Assembly: GCF_026153295.1 (NCBI RefSeq)
Contig: NZ_CP110615.1
Span: forward strand, 1,674,001 to 1,738,000
Length of the DNA stretch: 64,000 nt
Direction of reading: 5' to 3'
Source of the DNA: Rhodococcus antarcticus
GTDB taxonomy: Bacteria; Actinomycetota; Actinomycetes; Mycobacteriales; Mycobacteriaceae
Shown here piece by piece: positions 41,201-48,171 of this stretch. The notes beneath the pieces were generated by a model that saw only the letters and a program-made list of their open reading frames with translations, had not been told where the DNA came from and searched no databases. A program made the translations under genes and the position numbers. Each line of letters starts with the position of its first letter. The stretch's first letter is position 1.

Positions 41201-41579
41201 GCAGGGTGGCCAGCGCGCCGGCCGGCCGCCCCTCCAGCCACACCGGACCCCGCTGCAGCGCCGCGGCGAGCACGGCCACCCGCAGCTGGGCCTGCACGGC
41301 CGCGGCCGTCCGCACAGCCACGACCTCCGCCGCCCAGCCCAGCACCCCCCGGGCCACCACCACGCCGGCCAGGACCACGAGCGGGGTGTGCACCCCGGCC
41401 ACGCCGGTCCCCCCTACGAGCCGCGCGACGACGGTGGCCAGGGCGAGGGCCTGCACCACCGTCGCCACCGCCGTCCCGAGCCCCACGAGGGCGGCGAGCG
41501 CGACACCACCCCGGGCGGACCGCGCGTGGCGCAGCAGCCGGGGGTCCAGCGGCCCCCGCGGGGCGGCCACGGTGCTCAC
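38235..41579 (-). CDS. cydDC: fused CydD-CydC thiol-reductant ABC exporter
   Basis: A 1114-residue single polypeptide containing two complete ABC half-transporters. The first half (residues ~1-530, CydD-like) has six helices and an ATPase (GTSGVGKSTLLD Walker A, LSAGQRQRLAVARAL signature, VLVADEPTAHLDP Walker B). The second (~575-1114, CydC-like) has its own membrane domain and ATPase (GASGSGKSTLAAV, LSGGERRRLALGRALL, VLVLDEPTEGLDPP). CydDC exports cysteine/glutathione-type reductants needed to assemble cytochrome bd. The halves are joined by a heptapeptide-repeat linker. GTG 41579 overlaps the CydB stop. Similar fusions are known in Streptomyces. Confidence 0.94.
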   Translation of the reverse strand: MSTVAAPRGPLDPRLLRHARSARGGVALAALVGLGTAVATVVQALALATVVARLVGGTGVAGVHTPLVVLAGVVVARGVLGWAAEVVAVRTAAAVQAQLRVAVLAAALQRGPVWLEGRPAGALATLLTSGVRALQEWFGRYLPALVLATVLPAAVVVVIAVHDVESAVIVVATLPLVPVFAVLVGWATRERAQAQWRATGDLTGHFLDAVAGLRTLRTYGRAQRQVRVVADVAERHRRTTVPVLRLAFLSSAALELVGTISVALVAVSAGLRLVAGSLGLQAALTVILLAPEAYRPLREVGARFHASADASTVLGEVEEVLDGAVPVRVGESAGVRLRGVRVLVDGAELLAATDLDAGPAALTVLTGTSGVGKSTLLDVVLGHRRPSSGTVTRPGGPVAVVPQRPGFPGARTVAGALRGGWSQARPEDLVAVLADVGLDGEIELAQPLAEAGGGLSAGQRQRLAVARALLAVRGGARVLVADEPTAHLDPVSEARVVAALLALAHRHDQPCTVLAVAHRPALVAAADGVVRLADPVPGAVTVAPRAVTVAPRAVTVAPRAVTVGPRAAQSPPSPATAPRVRATAALGLLLGVGAAVAGIGLTATASWLIVRAADRPPVLELSIAVVATRFFGVSRPVLRWLERTTTHSVALGSVARLRASVYAALVPRVPGPAVPRSGSVLTGLVDDVDALADRGVRAVQPLAVAAVVAVLAAAAAALVLPAAAGVLVAGLLVAGVLAPALTVRATRRADRAGAAATAALAEELVEVLRSPRDVTEPAPLLARAARAAERVRTSQTSRAGALGVGAGLGAAALAALPLAVVAVAAPALATGRIGPTLLAVLVLTPLALGEVLAEVPVAVAALLRAAAARLRLDALRSSPPPATEPAVPVPAPATGQPVTVLVEGLDAGWGERPAVRGLDLELAEGERVAVLGASGSGKSTLAAVLLRLLDPLAGSVRLGGTDTRELDGDTVRRHVGWVSDDDHVFAASLRANLALARPGATEDELARALDRAGLGSWVGRLEVTLGDGALTLSGGERRRLALGRALLAGAPVLVLDEPTEGLDPPTARRVLADVLDAADGRTVLLLAHRDEGLDRVDRVLELVDGRLVGTRTPV
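39880..39963 (-). repeat. 21-bp tandem repeat in the CydD-CydC linker
   Basis: Three perfect copies of a 21-base unit (plus strand GCGCGGGGCGCGACCGTCACT minus its last base; 39901-39921, 39922-39942, 39943-39963) and one degenerate copy (39880-39900). On the coding strand they give AVTVAPR heptads between the two ABC modules. The period keeps frame. Confidence 0.93.
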
Positions 41580-42583
41580 GCCGGCACCGCGACACGCCCG
41601 TCGGTGAGGCGGTGGCGGAACACCCAGTAGCTCCACGCCTGGTAGGCGATCACCCCGGGCAGCACCACCACCCCCACCCCGGTGATGAGCTCCAGCGCCG
41701 CGGCCGAGGCGGAAGCCCCGCGCAGCGACAACGTGAAGGCCGGGTCCAGCGTCGAGGGCAGCACGTCCGGCAGGTGCCAGCAGAACACCGCCACCACGCC
41801 GAGCGCCACGGCCAGGCACGAGCAGGCGAAGCCCCACCCGTCGTGCACGGTGCGCGCGGCGAGCACCGCCCCGACCGCGGCCAGGGTGGCGGCGAGCAGC
41901 AGGGTGCTGCCGGTGGACACCGCCACCAGGCCCAGCGCCACGGCCACCGCCGGTCCGACCACCCGGAGCACGTGCTCCGCGCGTGCCCGCAGAGCGCCGG
42001 CGGTGCGCAGCCGCAGGAACGACGCGCCCTGCCACAGCACCGCGAGCACCCCGCCCAGTGCCCCGAGGCCCACCTGCCAGTGCCAGAGACCCTCCACCGT
42101 GCGGCCGAGACCACCGCCGGTGACCTCCCCGGTCGCTCCGATCGGCAGCCCCCGCACCAGCACCACCAGCACCGCACCCCACACGGCGGCCACCCCCACC
42201 GAGCTGATCTCGAGCACCAGCGAGGCGCGCCGCCGCCACACCACGCCCTCCTGCTTCGCCCGGAACTCCAGGGCAACCCCGCGCAGCGCGAGCAGCAGCA
42301 GGATCGCGACCATCGGCAGCGCGAGGCTGGACAGCATCCCCGCGTACCAGAGCGGGAACGCACCGAAGGTCGCCCCGATCGCGGCCACCAGCCACACCTC
42401 GTTGCCGTCCCACACCGGTCCGATGGTCCGGAGCACGGCCGAGCGGCCCTCCTCGTCGCGGCCGAGAACGCGGTGCAGCGCACCGACGCCGAAGTCGAAG
42501 CCCTCCAGGACGAAGAACAGCACCCAGCACAGCACCACGAGGCCGAACCACAGCTGGGCGAGGTCGACCCCGAACCAGGTCAC
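41576..42583 (-). CDS. cydB: cytochrome bd ubiquinol oxidase subunit II
   Basis: A 335-residue membrane protein with eight to nine helices, partner of CydA in the cytochrome bd terminal oxidase. Diagnostic segments: WFGLVVLCWVLFFVLEGFDFGVG, RTIGPVWDGNEVWLVAAIGATFGAFPLWYAGMLSSLALPM, FRAKQEGVVWRR, and the C-terminal PGVIAYQAWSYWVFRHRL. GTG 42583 overlaps the CydA stop (GTGA); a GTG codon earlier is equally possible. Second gene of the cydA-cydB-cydDC operon. Confidence 0.95.
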   Translation of the reverse strand: MTWFGVDLAQLWFGLVVLCWVLFFVLEGFDFGVGALHRVLGRDEEGRSAVLRTIGPVWDGNEVWLVAAIGATFGAFPLWYAGMLSSLALPMVAILLLLALRGVALEFRAKQEGVVWRRRASLVLEISSVGVAAVWGAVLVVLVRGLPIGATGEVTGGGLGRTVEGLWHWQVGLGALGGVLAVLWQGASFLRLRTAGALRARAEHVLRVVGPAVAVALGLVAVSTGSTLLLAATLAAVGAVLAARTVHDGWGFACSCLAVALGVVAVFCWHLPDVLPSTLDPAFTLSLRGASASAAALELITGVGVVVLPGVIAYQAWSYWVFRHRLTDGRVAVPA

Positions 42584-44001
42584 CACGTCGCCAGCTCCCG
42601 CTCCGGCTGCTGCTCGGGCACCGGCGCCTCCTCGGGCGCGTCCAGGGCGCTGCGGCTCAGCCGCAGCACCAGGGTCACGTAGGCCACCGCCAGGGCGCCG
42701 TAGACCACCGTGAACGCCACCAGGGTCACGATCACCTCGGCCGCGGTGGTGCCCGGCGAGACCCCGTCGGCGGTCTTGTACAGCCCGAAGACCAGCCACG
42801 GCTGCCGCGCGGTCTCGGTGAACAGCCACCCGGTGGAGTTGGCGACCAGCGGCAGCAGCGGCAGCACGGGGACGCCGAGGGCGAGCAGCCGGCCGACGGG
42901 CAGCCGGCCCAGGCGCGTGCCCCTGGTGAGGGTGCGCCCACCCCGGGTCAGCCAGAGCACCAGCACGGCGATCCCGGCCGCGGCCATCCCGAAGCCGATC
43001 ATCGCCCGGAAGCTCCAGAAGGCCACCGGCACCACCGGGACGTAGTCACCGGCGCCGTAGGTGGCGCTGTAGGTGGACTGCAGGTCGTCGATCCCCTGCA
43101 CGCGCGCGGTGAACGAGTCGCTGACCAGGAACGAGAGCAGGTTCGGGACCTCCAGGCCCCACACCTTCCGGCCGCCGCTGAACCAGCTGAACACCGAGAA
43201 CGGGGCCCCGCTGGTCGTCGCGTACAGCCCCTCCGCGGCGGCCATCTTCATCGGCTGCACCTCGGCGATGAGCTTGCCGAGCAGGTCTCCGGTGCCGGCC
43301 AGCGCCGCCCCGGAGGCCGCGGTGACCCACGCCCCCAGGCGCAGCAGCACCCGGGCACCGGCGGCGTCGGCCGAGCCCCGGAACGTGTGGTGCAGGCCGA
43401 TCGCCAGGAACATCGCCCCGCCCACGAGGTAGGCCCCGGCCACGACGTGCGGGAACGAGTGGGTGTTCACGGGGTTCAGCAGCAGCGCGGAGAAGCTGTC
43501 GAGGCGGGCGCGGCCGGTCTCCGGGTCCAGCGTGTAGCCCTGCGGGTTCTGCAGGAACGAGTTGGCCCCGAGGATGACGAAGGCCGAGATCAGCGTCCCG
43601 GCGGCGACCACCCAGGCGCAGGCGAGGTGAACCCGTGCGGGCAGCCGGTCCCACCCGAAGAACCACAGCCCCAGGAACGTCGCCTCGAGGAAGAACGCGA
43701 GCATCCCCTCGACGGCCAGGGTGGGCCCGAACACGTCGCCGTAGAACCGGGCGAAGTCGCTCCAGGCCAGACCGAACTGGAACTCCTGGACCAACCCGGT
43801 CACGACGCCCACCACGAACGTGACCAACAGCAGCTTCCCGCTGAGCTTGGTCAGCCGCAGCAGCACCTCGCTGCCGGTGCGCCGCCACGCCGTCTGCAGC
43901 AGGGCCGTGAGCGTGGCCAGGCTGATCGAGGCGGGGACGAAGAGGTAGTGGTAGATCGTGGTGATGCCGAACTGCCAGCGCGCGAGAGCGGTTGCGTCCA
44001 C
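42580..44001 (-). CDS. cydA: cytochrome bd ubiquinol oxidase subunit I
   Basis: A 473-residue heme-bearing subunit that oxidises quinol and reduces O2 with high affinity. Visible: RWQFGITTIYHYLFVPASI (heme b595/d His), EFQFGLAWSDFARFYGDVFGPTLAVEG, NTHSFPHVVAGAYLV, VQPMKMAAAEGLYATTSGAPFS (quinol-site region and heme b558 Met), and GWLFTETARQPW (the GRQPW-type motif with Ala for Gly). The Q-loop is short. GTG 44001 is chosen because GGAGG ends 8 bases upstream; GTG 44010 would sit directly on that ribosome site. Its promoter shares the region with BlaI-type dyads. Confidence 0.95.
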   Translation of the reverse strand: MDATALARWQFGITTIYHYLFVPASISLATLTALLQTAWRRTGSEVLLRLTKLSGKLLLVTFVVGVVTGLVQEFQFGLAWSDFARFYGDVFGPTLAVEGMLAFFLEATFLGLWFFGWDRLPARVHLACAWVVAAGTLISAFVILGANSFLQNPQGYTLDPETGRARLDSFSALLLNPVNTHSFPHVVAGAYLVGGAMFLAIGLHHTFRGSADAAGARVLLRLGAWVTAASGAALAGTGDLLGKLIAEVQPMKMAAAEGLYATTSGAPFSVFSWFSGGRKVWGLEVPNLLSFLVSDSFTARVQGIDDLQSTYSATYGAGDYVPVVPVAFWSFRAMIGFGMAAAGIAVLVLWLTRGGRTLTRGTRLGRLPVGRLLALGVPVLPLLPLVANSTGWLFTETARQPWLVFGLYKTADGVSPGTTAAEVIVTLVAFTVVYGALAVAYVTLVLRLSRSALDAPEEAPVPEQQPERELATW

Positions 44002-44027
44002 GGCGGCCACCTCCAGGGAGAACTCAT

Positions 44028-44112
44028 CTACTACGAACTGTCGTTGACCTCCCCGACGCTAGTACGACAGTTCGTAGTAGTCATCGTGCGGCGGGTCACT
44101 ACGTCACGTAGT
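44028..44112. promoter_or_regulatory. three BlaI/MecI-type dyad operators between cydA and blaI
   Basis: CTACTACGAACTGTCGT (44028-44044) and its exact reverse complement (44064-44080) form 17-bp arms around a 19-base spacer; each arm contains a TACGA-N4-TCGT(A) dyad (44032-44045, 44063-44076). A third dyad ACTACGTCACGTAGT (44098-44112) lies just upstream of the blaI -10 box. BlaI/MecI repressors bind TACTAC/GTAGTA-like dyads, so this region probably gives autoregulation of blaI and repression of cydA. Confidence 0.8.
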
Positions 44113-44122
44113 ACTCACCGGC

Positions 44123-44128
44123 TAGAGT
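44123..44128 (+). promoter_or_regulatory. -10 box of a leaderless blaI transcript
   Basis: TAGAGT lies 7 bases before ATG 44136, the spacing typical of leaderless actinobacterial genes, and it decides the start codon over GTG 44127, which overlaps the box. Confidence 0.6.
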
Positions 44129-44135
44129 GGTGGGC

Positions 44136-44498
44136 ATGGCAGGCATGGGAGAGCTCGAGCGCGCGGTGATGGAGCACCTCTGGGCGTCGACCGAGCCGCA
44201 GACCGTCCGGCAGGTGCACGAGGCGCTGGCCGATCGCGGCCTGGCCTACACCACCGTGATGACCGTGCTCCAGCGGCTGGCCAAGAAGGAGCTCGTCAGC
44301 CAGGAGCGCGACGAGCGCGCGCACCGCTACGCCCCGGCCCGCGCCCGCGAGGAGCTCGTCGCGAGCCTGATGGTCGACGCGCTGAGCCAGGCCGAGGACT
44401 CCGGGGGCCGGCGGGCGGCGCTGGTGAGCTTCGTCGAGCGGGTCACCCCCGCCGAGGCGGCGGCGCTCCGGGCGGCGCTGGCGACCCTGGAGTCCTGA
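44136..44498 (+). CDS. blaI: BlaI/MecI family repressor
   Basis: A 120-residue winged-helix repressor: MGELERAVMEHLWASTEPQTVRQVHEALADRGLAYTTVMTVLQRLAKKELVSQERDERAHRYAPA is the penicillinase-repressor DNA-binding domain, followed by the dimerisation helices (EELVASLMVDALSQAEDSGGRRAALVSFVERVTPAEAAALRAAL). BlaI is inactivated by a membrane-protease signal from the BlaR partner downstream. The dyads upstream are the likely operators. Its TGA overlaps the ATG of the first minicistron. Confidence 0.92.
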   Translation: MAGMGELERAVMEHLWASTEPQTVRQVHEALADRGLAYTTVMTVLQRLAKKELVSQERDERAHRYAPARAREELVASLMVDALSQAEDSGGRRAALVSFVERVTPAEAAALRAALATLES

Positions 44499-44562
44499 TG
44501 GACACCGACACCTGATGGACACCGACACCTGATGTCCGCCGGCGCCTGATGGACACCGCACC
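44495..44562 (+). repeat. 17-bp tandem repeat making a chain of TGATG stop-start overlaps
   Basis: Four 17-base units: CTGATGGACACCGACAC twice (44495-44511, 44512-44528), a diverged CTGATGTCCGCCGGCGC (44529-44545) and CTGATGGACACCGCACC (44546-44562). Each contains TGATG. The first TGA ends blaI, the last ATG starts the BlaR-like gene; between them are three five-codon frames, MDTDT, MDTDT and MSAGA (44498-44549), each ending on the ATG of the next. Confidence 0.93.
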
Positions 44563-45502
44563 GGTGGTCGTGCTCAGCCTGCTGGCGCTCGTGCTGGCCG
44601 GGCCGGTCCCCGCCGCGCTGGCCCGGGCGCGCTGGCCGCTGCACTCCCCCCGCGCCGCGCTCGCGCTGTGGCAGTCGATCGCGGCGGCGGCCGTGCTCTC
44701 GGCCTTCGGCGCGGGCCTGGCCATCGCCAGCCGGCTGCTCGTGCCGGACACCTCCGGGCGCCCGACCACCAGGCCCACCGCCGAGATCGCCGTGATCGGG
44801 CTGCCGCTGTGGACCGTCTACGTCGTGGTGCTCGCCCTGACGCTCGTGATCGGGGCCCGGCTGCTGTTGACGCTGGTGCGGGTGGCCGTGCGCACCCGGC
44901 GGCTGCGCGAGCGGCACCGCGACCTCGTGGACCTGCTCGACACCGTGCACGTGCCCGAGCTGTGGGGTCGCGCGGCCGACCTGCGCGTGCTCACCGCCGC
45001 CGAGCCGATGGCCTACTGCCTGCCGGGTCTGCGCTCCCGGGTGGTGGTCAGCGACGCCACGCTCACCTCGCTCGAGCCGGAGGAGCTCCGCGCCGTCCTC
45101 GCCCACGAGCGGGCGCACCTGCGGGCCCGCCACGACCTGGTGCTCGAGGCCTTCCTGGTGCTGCACACCGCGTTCCCGCGCGGCGTGCGCAGCCGTTCGG
45201 CCCTGCGCGCGGTCCGGCTGCTGGTCGAGCTGCTGGCCGACGACTCGGCCGTGCGGCGGGCCGGTCCGAAACCGCTGGCCCGCGCGCTCGTCGTCTGTGC
45301 CGGTGGTGGCGCCCCGAGCGGGGCCCTGGCCGCCGGAGGGCCGGACACCCTCGCGCGGGTGCAGCGGCTGGCGCAGCCGTGCGGCCCGCGCCGGGCGACC
45401 GCGACCGCGGCCTACCTGCTCTCGGTCGCGATCCTGGTGGCGCCCACGCTCGCCGTGGCCGTGCCGTGGCTGACCGAGATCAGCCGGGTCGTCGGCCGCT
45501 GA
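44549..45502 (+). CDS. BlaR1-type M56 membrane metallopeptidase
   Basis: A 317-residue membrane protease. Three N-terminal helices, then a cytosolic zinc peptidase domain with LRAVLAHERAHLRARHDL (HExxH), upstream VLTAAEPMAYCLPGLRSRVVVSDATL, and a C-terminal helix (AAYLLSVAILVAPTLAVAVPWL). There is no penicillin-binding sensor domain, as in the mycobacterial BlaR. It likely cleaves or triggers loss of BlaI upon a membrane or wall signal. Starts at the end of the minicistron ladder and ends 9 bases from the convergent gene. Confidence 0.9.
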   Translation: MDTAPVVVLSLLALVLAGPVPAALARARWPLHSPRAALALWQSIAAAAVLSAFGAGLAIASRLLVPDTSGRPTTRPTAEIAVIGLPLWTVYVVVLALTLVIGARLLLTLVRVAVRTRRLRERHRDLVDLLDTVHVPELWGRAADLRVLTAAEPMAYCLPGLRSRVVVSDATLTSLEPEELRAVLAHERAHLRARHDLVLEAFLVLHTAFPRGVRSRSALRAVRLLVELLADDSAVRRAGPKPLARALVVCAGGGAPSGALAAGGPDTLARVQRLAQPCGPRRATATAAYLLSVAILVAPTLAVAVPWLTEISRVVGR

Positions 45503-45511
45503 ACCGCAGCC

Positions 45512-46003
45512 CTACCGCGCCGGCCGACGGGAGTCGATCACCCCGGTGTCGAAGCCGGCCAGGTGCAGACCGCCGTGGAAGCGCGCGTGCTCGATCTTCA
45601 CGCAGCGGTCCATCACCACGTCCATCCCGGCGTTCTCGCCCACTCGTGCGACGTCGTCGCTCCACAGGCCGAGCTGCAGCCACAAGGTCGTGGCCCCCAC
45701 CGAGATCGCCTCCTGCAGCACCCCGGGGACGTCGTCGATCTTGCGGAACACCTCGACCATGTCCGGCACCACGGGCAGCGCGGCCAGGGACGGGTACACC
45801 TCGTGGCCGAGGACCTCGCTGAGCATCGGGTTCACGAAGTACACCGTGTAGTCGGTGCTGGAGAGCAGGTAGGTGGCCACGAAGTAGCTCGCGCGGCTGG
45901 GCTTGTCCGAGGCCCCCACGATCGCGATGGTCCTCGTCCGGCCGAGGATCCGCTGGCGCTGCGCAGGCCCCGGTCCGGTCCAGGCACGGTCCGCAGTGGT
46001 CAT
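45512..46003 (-). CDS. CoA-binding protein (YccU-like)
   Basis: A 163-residue Rossmann-fold protein of the succinyl-CoA-synthetase-like CoA-binding family: TRTIAIVGASDKPSRASYFVATYLLSSTDYTVYFVNPMLSEVLGHEVYPSLAALP, then MVEVFRKIDDVPGVLQEAISVGATTLWLQLGLWSDDVARVGENAGMDVVMDRCVKIEH. No catalytic motif of its own. ATG 46003 overlaps the stop of metY (TGATG), so it is co-translated with sulfur amino acid synthesis; the same pairing suggests a role there, but no reaction is known. Confidence 0.9.
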   Translation of the reverse strand: MTTADRAWTGPGPAQRQRILGRTRTIAIVGASDKPSRASYFVATYLLSSTDYTVYFVNPMLSEVLGHEVYPSLAALPVVPDMVEVFRKIDDVPGVLQEAISVGATTLWLQLGLWSDDVARVGENAGMDVVMDRCVKIEHARFHGGLHLAGFDTGVIDSRRPAR

Positions 46004-47313
46004 CAGGACTCCAGGGTGTCGTCGGAGGACGCGGTGGCGGTGGCCAGGGCCTGGTCGAGGTCCCACAGGATGTCCTCGACGTCCTCGAGCCCGACGCTGA
46101 TGCGCACCAGGTCCTCGGGCACCCCGGCGGCCTCGAGCTGGGCTGCGCTGAGCTGCTGGTGGGTGGTGGAGCCCGGGTGGATCACGAGAGTCCGGACGTC
46201 ACCGATGTTCGCGAGGTGGCTGCACAGCTGGAGCGACTCGATGAACGTCTGGCCCGCGGTTCGGCCCCCCCGCACGCCGAAGCTGAACACCGCCCCAGGC
46301 CCCTTGGGCGTGTACCGCAGGGCCCGTTCGTGGTGCGGGTGGCCCGGCAGCCCGGCCCAGTTGACGTAGGTGATGCGGTCGTCCGCCTCGAGCCACTCCG
46401 CGACGATCCTGGTGTTGACCATGTGGGCGTCCATCCGCTGGGGCAGCGTCTCGACCCCCTGCAGCAGCTGCCAGGCCGACGGGGCGGCCAGGCTCGCGCC
46501 GATGTCGCGGAGCTGCTCGCTGCGCAGCTTGGTGAGGAAGCCGTACTCGCCGAAGTTGCCCCACCAGGTGATGCCGCCGTAGGAGTCGATCGGCTCGGTC
46601 ATCGTCGGGAACTTCCCGTTGCCCCAGTCGAAGGTCCCGGACTCCACCACCACTCCACCGAGGGTGGTCCCGTGCCCGCCGAGGAACTTGGTCGCCGAGT
46701 GCACCACGATGTCGGCCCCGTGCTCGATGGGCCGGCACAGCCACGGGGTGACCGTCGTCGCGTCGACCACGAGCGGCACCCCCGCGGCGTGCGCCACCTC
46801 GGCGAGCCCGGCGATGTCCGCGACCTCGCCGGAGGGGTTGCTCACCACCTCCGCGTAGACGCACCTGGTCCGCTCGGTGACGGCCGCGGCGTAGTCGGCC
46901 GGATCGGTGCCCGTGACGAAGGTCGTCTCCACGCCGAACCGGCGCAGCGTCACGTCGAGCTGGGTCAGGGTGCCGCCGTAGAGGCTGGCCGCGGCGACGA
47001 CGTGGTCGCCCTGGCCGCACAGCGCGGCGAACACCAGGAACTCCGCGGCGAGCCCGCTCGCGGCCGCGACGGCCCCGATGCCCCCGTCGAGGCTGGCCAT
47101 CCGCTCCTCGAAGACCGAGACCGTGGGGTTGGCGATGCGGCTGTAGATCGTGCCGTACTTCTGCAGCGCGAACAGGTTCGCGGCGTCCTCGGTGTTCTCG
47201 AACACGAACGCCGTGCTCGCGTAGATGGGCACCGCGCGGGCTCCGGTGGTGGGGTCCGGGCGGGCGCCGGCGTGCAGGGCGCGCGTGCGCATGCCCCAGG
47301 TGCGATCGGTCAT
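46003..47313 (-). CDS. metY: O-acetylhomoserine sulfhydrylase/aminocarboxypropyltransferase
   Basis: A 436-residue PLP enzyme of the Cys/Met-metabolism family that makes homocysteine from O-acetylhomoserine and sulfide. Key segments: YGTIYSRIANPTVSVFEERMASLDGG, the PLP lysine in VVHSATKFLGGHGTTLGG (Lys209), FGVRGG, SLANIGDVRTLVIHPGSTTHQQL. These last motifs are typical of MetY rather than MetB/MetC. ATG 47313 overlaps the OtsB stop (ATGA). Gene order is otsB-metY-CoA-binding protein, all coupled. Confidence 0.93.
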   Translation of the reverse strand: MTDRTWGMRTRALHAGARPDPTTGARAVPIYASTAFVFENTEDAANLFALQKYGTIYSRIANPTVSVFEERMASLDGGIGAVAAASGLAAEFLVFAALCGQGDHVVAAASLYGGTLTQLDVTLRRFGVETTFVTGTDPADYAAAVTERTRCVYAEVVSNPSGEVADIAGLAEVAHAAGVPLVVDATTVTPWLCRPIEHGADIVVHSATKFLGGHGTTLGGVVVESGTFDWGNGKFPTMTEPIDSYGGITWWGNFGEYGFLTKLRSEQLRDIGASLAAPSAWQLLQGVETLPQRMDAHMVNTRIVAEWLEADDRITYVNWAGLPGHPHHERALRYTPKGPGAVFSFGVRGGRTAGQTFIESLQLCSHLANIGDVRTLVIHPGSTTHQQLSAAQLEAAGVPEDLVRISVGLEDVEDILWDLDQALATATASSDDTLES

Positions 47314-48110
47314 GGCTGCATCATGGCCTCCCCGGCTCCCGTCCCCGCGGTGAGGGCGTCCCTCAGCCCGGTCAGCCACAGGGTCACCTCGTCCGTCCCC
47401 TGCAGCACCACCTCCGCCACCTCGAGCAGCTCCGGGTCGGTCTCCCGTCCGTGCTCGACGACCACCGCGTGGCCGCCGAGCTCACGGGCCACCCGCAGGG
47501 CGGGCAGGTCGCCGCGGTCGTCCCCGGCGTAGACCACCGTGCCGAGCCCGGCCGCGATCCGGCGCAGGGCGGTGCCCTTGTCCTGCTCGAGCGGGGGCCG
47601 CAGCTCCACCACGAGCTTGCCCGGCTCGGCCCGCAGGCCGGTGCCGGCCACGAGCTCGGCGACGACGGCCGCCACCGCCTGCTCCTGCTCGGGGGCGCGC
47701 CGCCAGTGCACGGCCACCGCGATCCCCTTGTCCTCCACGTGCACGCCGTCGGTGTCGCCGAACGCCGCGCGCAGGGCCCCGGCGGCCGTGTCCACGGCCG
47801 GCTGCCACCGCCCCACCTCCTCGAGCACGCGGTCCTCGTCGCCCTCGCGCCACTGCACCCCGTACGAGCCGTGCAGCGCCACTCCCCGGACGTCCACCCG
47901 CTGCCGGAGGAAGGCCAGCGGCCGCCCGGAGAGCACGGCCACCACCCCGAGGTGCTGCGCGAGCTCGGTGAGGACCGCCGCCGTCCCCGGCTCCAGCGCG
48001 CTGGCCGCTGGGTCGTCCCCGATGCGCGCGAGCACGCCGTCGAAGTCGAGCACGAGCGCGGCCCGGGCGGGGTCTGCGGCCAGGGCTGCGGTGAGCGCGT
48101 CACGATCCAT
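47310..48110 (-). CDS. otsB: trehalose-6-phosphate phosphatase
   Basis: A 266-residue HAD phosphatase that releases trehalose from trehalose-6-phosphate. HAD motif I is VLDFDGVLARIGDDP, motif II VVAVLSGRPLAFLRQRV, ALHGSYGVQWREG lies in the cap/core boundary, and motif IV is YAGDDRGDLPALRVA, the form seen in actinobacterial OtsB. ATG 48110 (MDRDALTAALAADP) is the natural start; upstream in-frame codons overlap the divergent gene's promoter. No OtsA in the window. Confidence 0.92.
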   Translation of the reverse strand: MDRDALTAALAADPARAALVLDFDGVLARIGDDPAASALEPGTAAVLTELAQHLGVVAVLSGRPLAFLRQRVDVRGVALHGSYGVQWREGDEDRVLEEVGRWQPAVDTAAGALRAAFGDTDGVHVEDKGIAVAVHWRRAPEQEQAVAAVVAELVAGTGLRAEPGKLVVELRPPLEQDKGTALRRIAAGLGTVVYAGDDRGDLPALRVARELGGHAVVVEHGRETDPELLEVAEVVLQGTDEVTLWLTGLRDALTAGTGAGEAMMQP

Positions 48111-48171
48111 GCCCCCGAGCGTGCCGCACGTGGCGCTCCGCGTGACCCTACTGGCGAGTAACAACGGTTCG

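Noticed and set aside
38196-41630. 1144-codon plus-strand frame opposite cydDC
   Set aside because: Composed of Gln/His/Gly/Arg runs mirroring the ABC transporter codons on the other strand.
44495-44562. Possible CRISPR-like or MITE element from the 17-bp repeats
   Set aside because: No spacers or terminal inverted repeats; the units are explained as stop-start relays.
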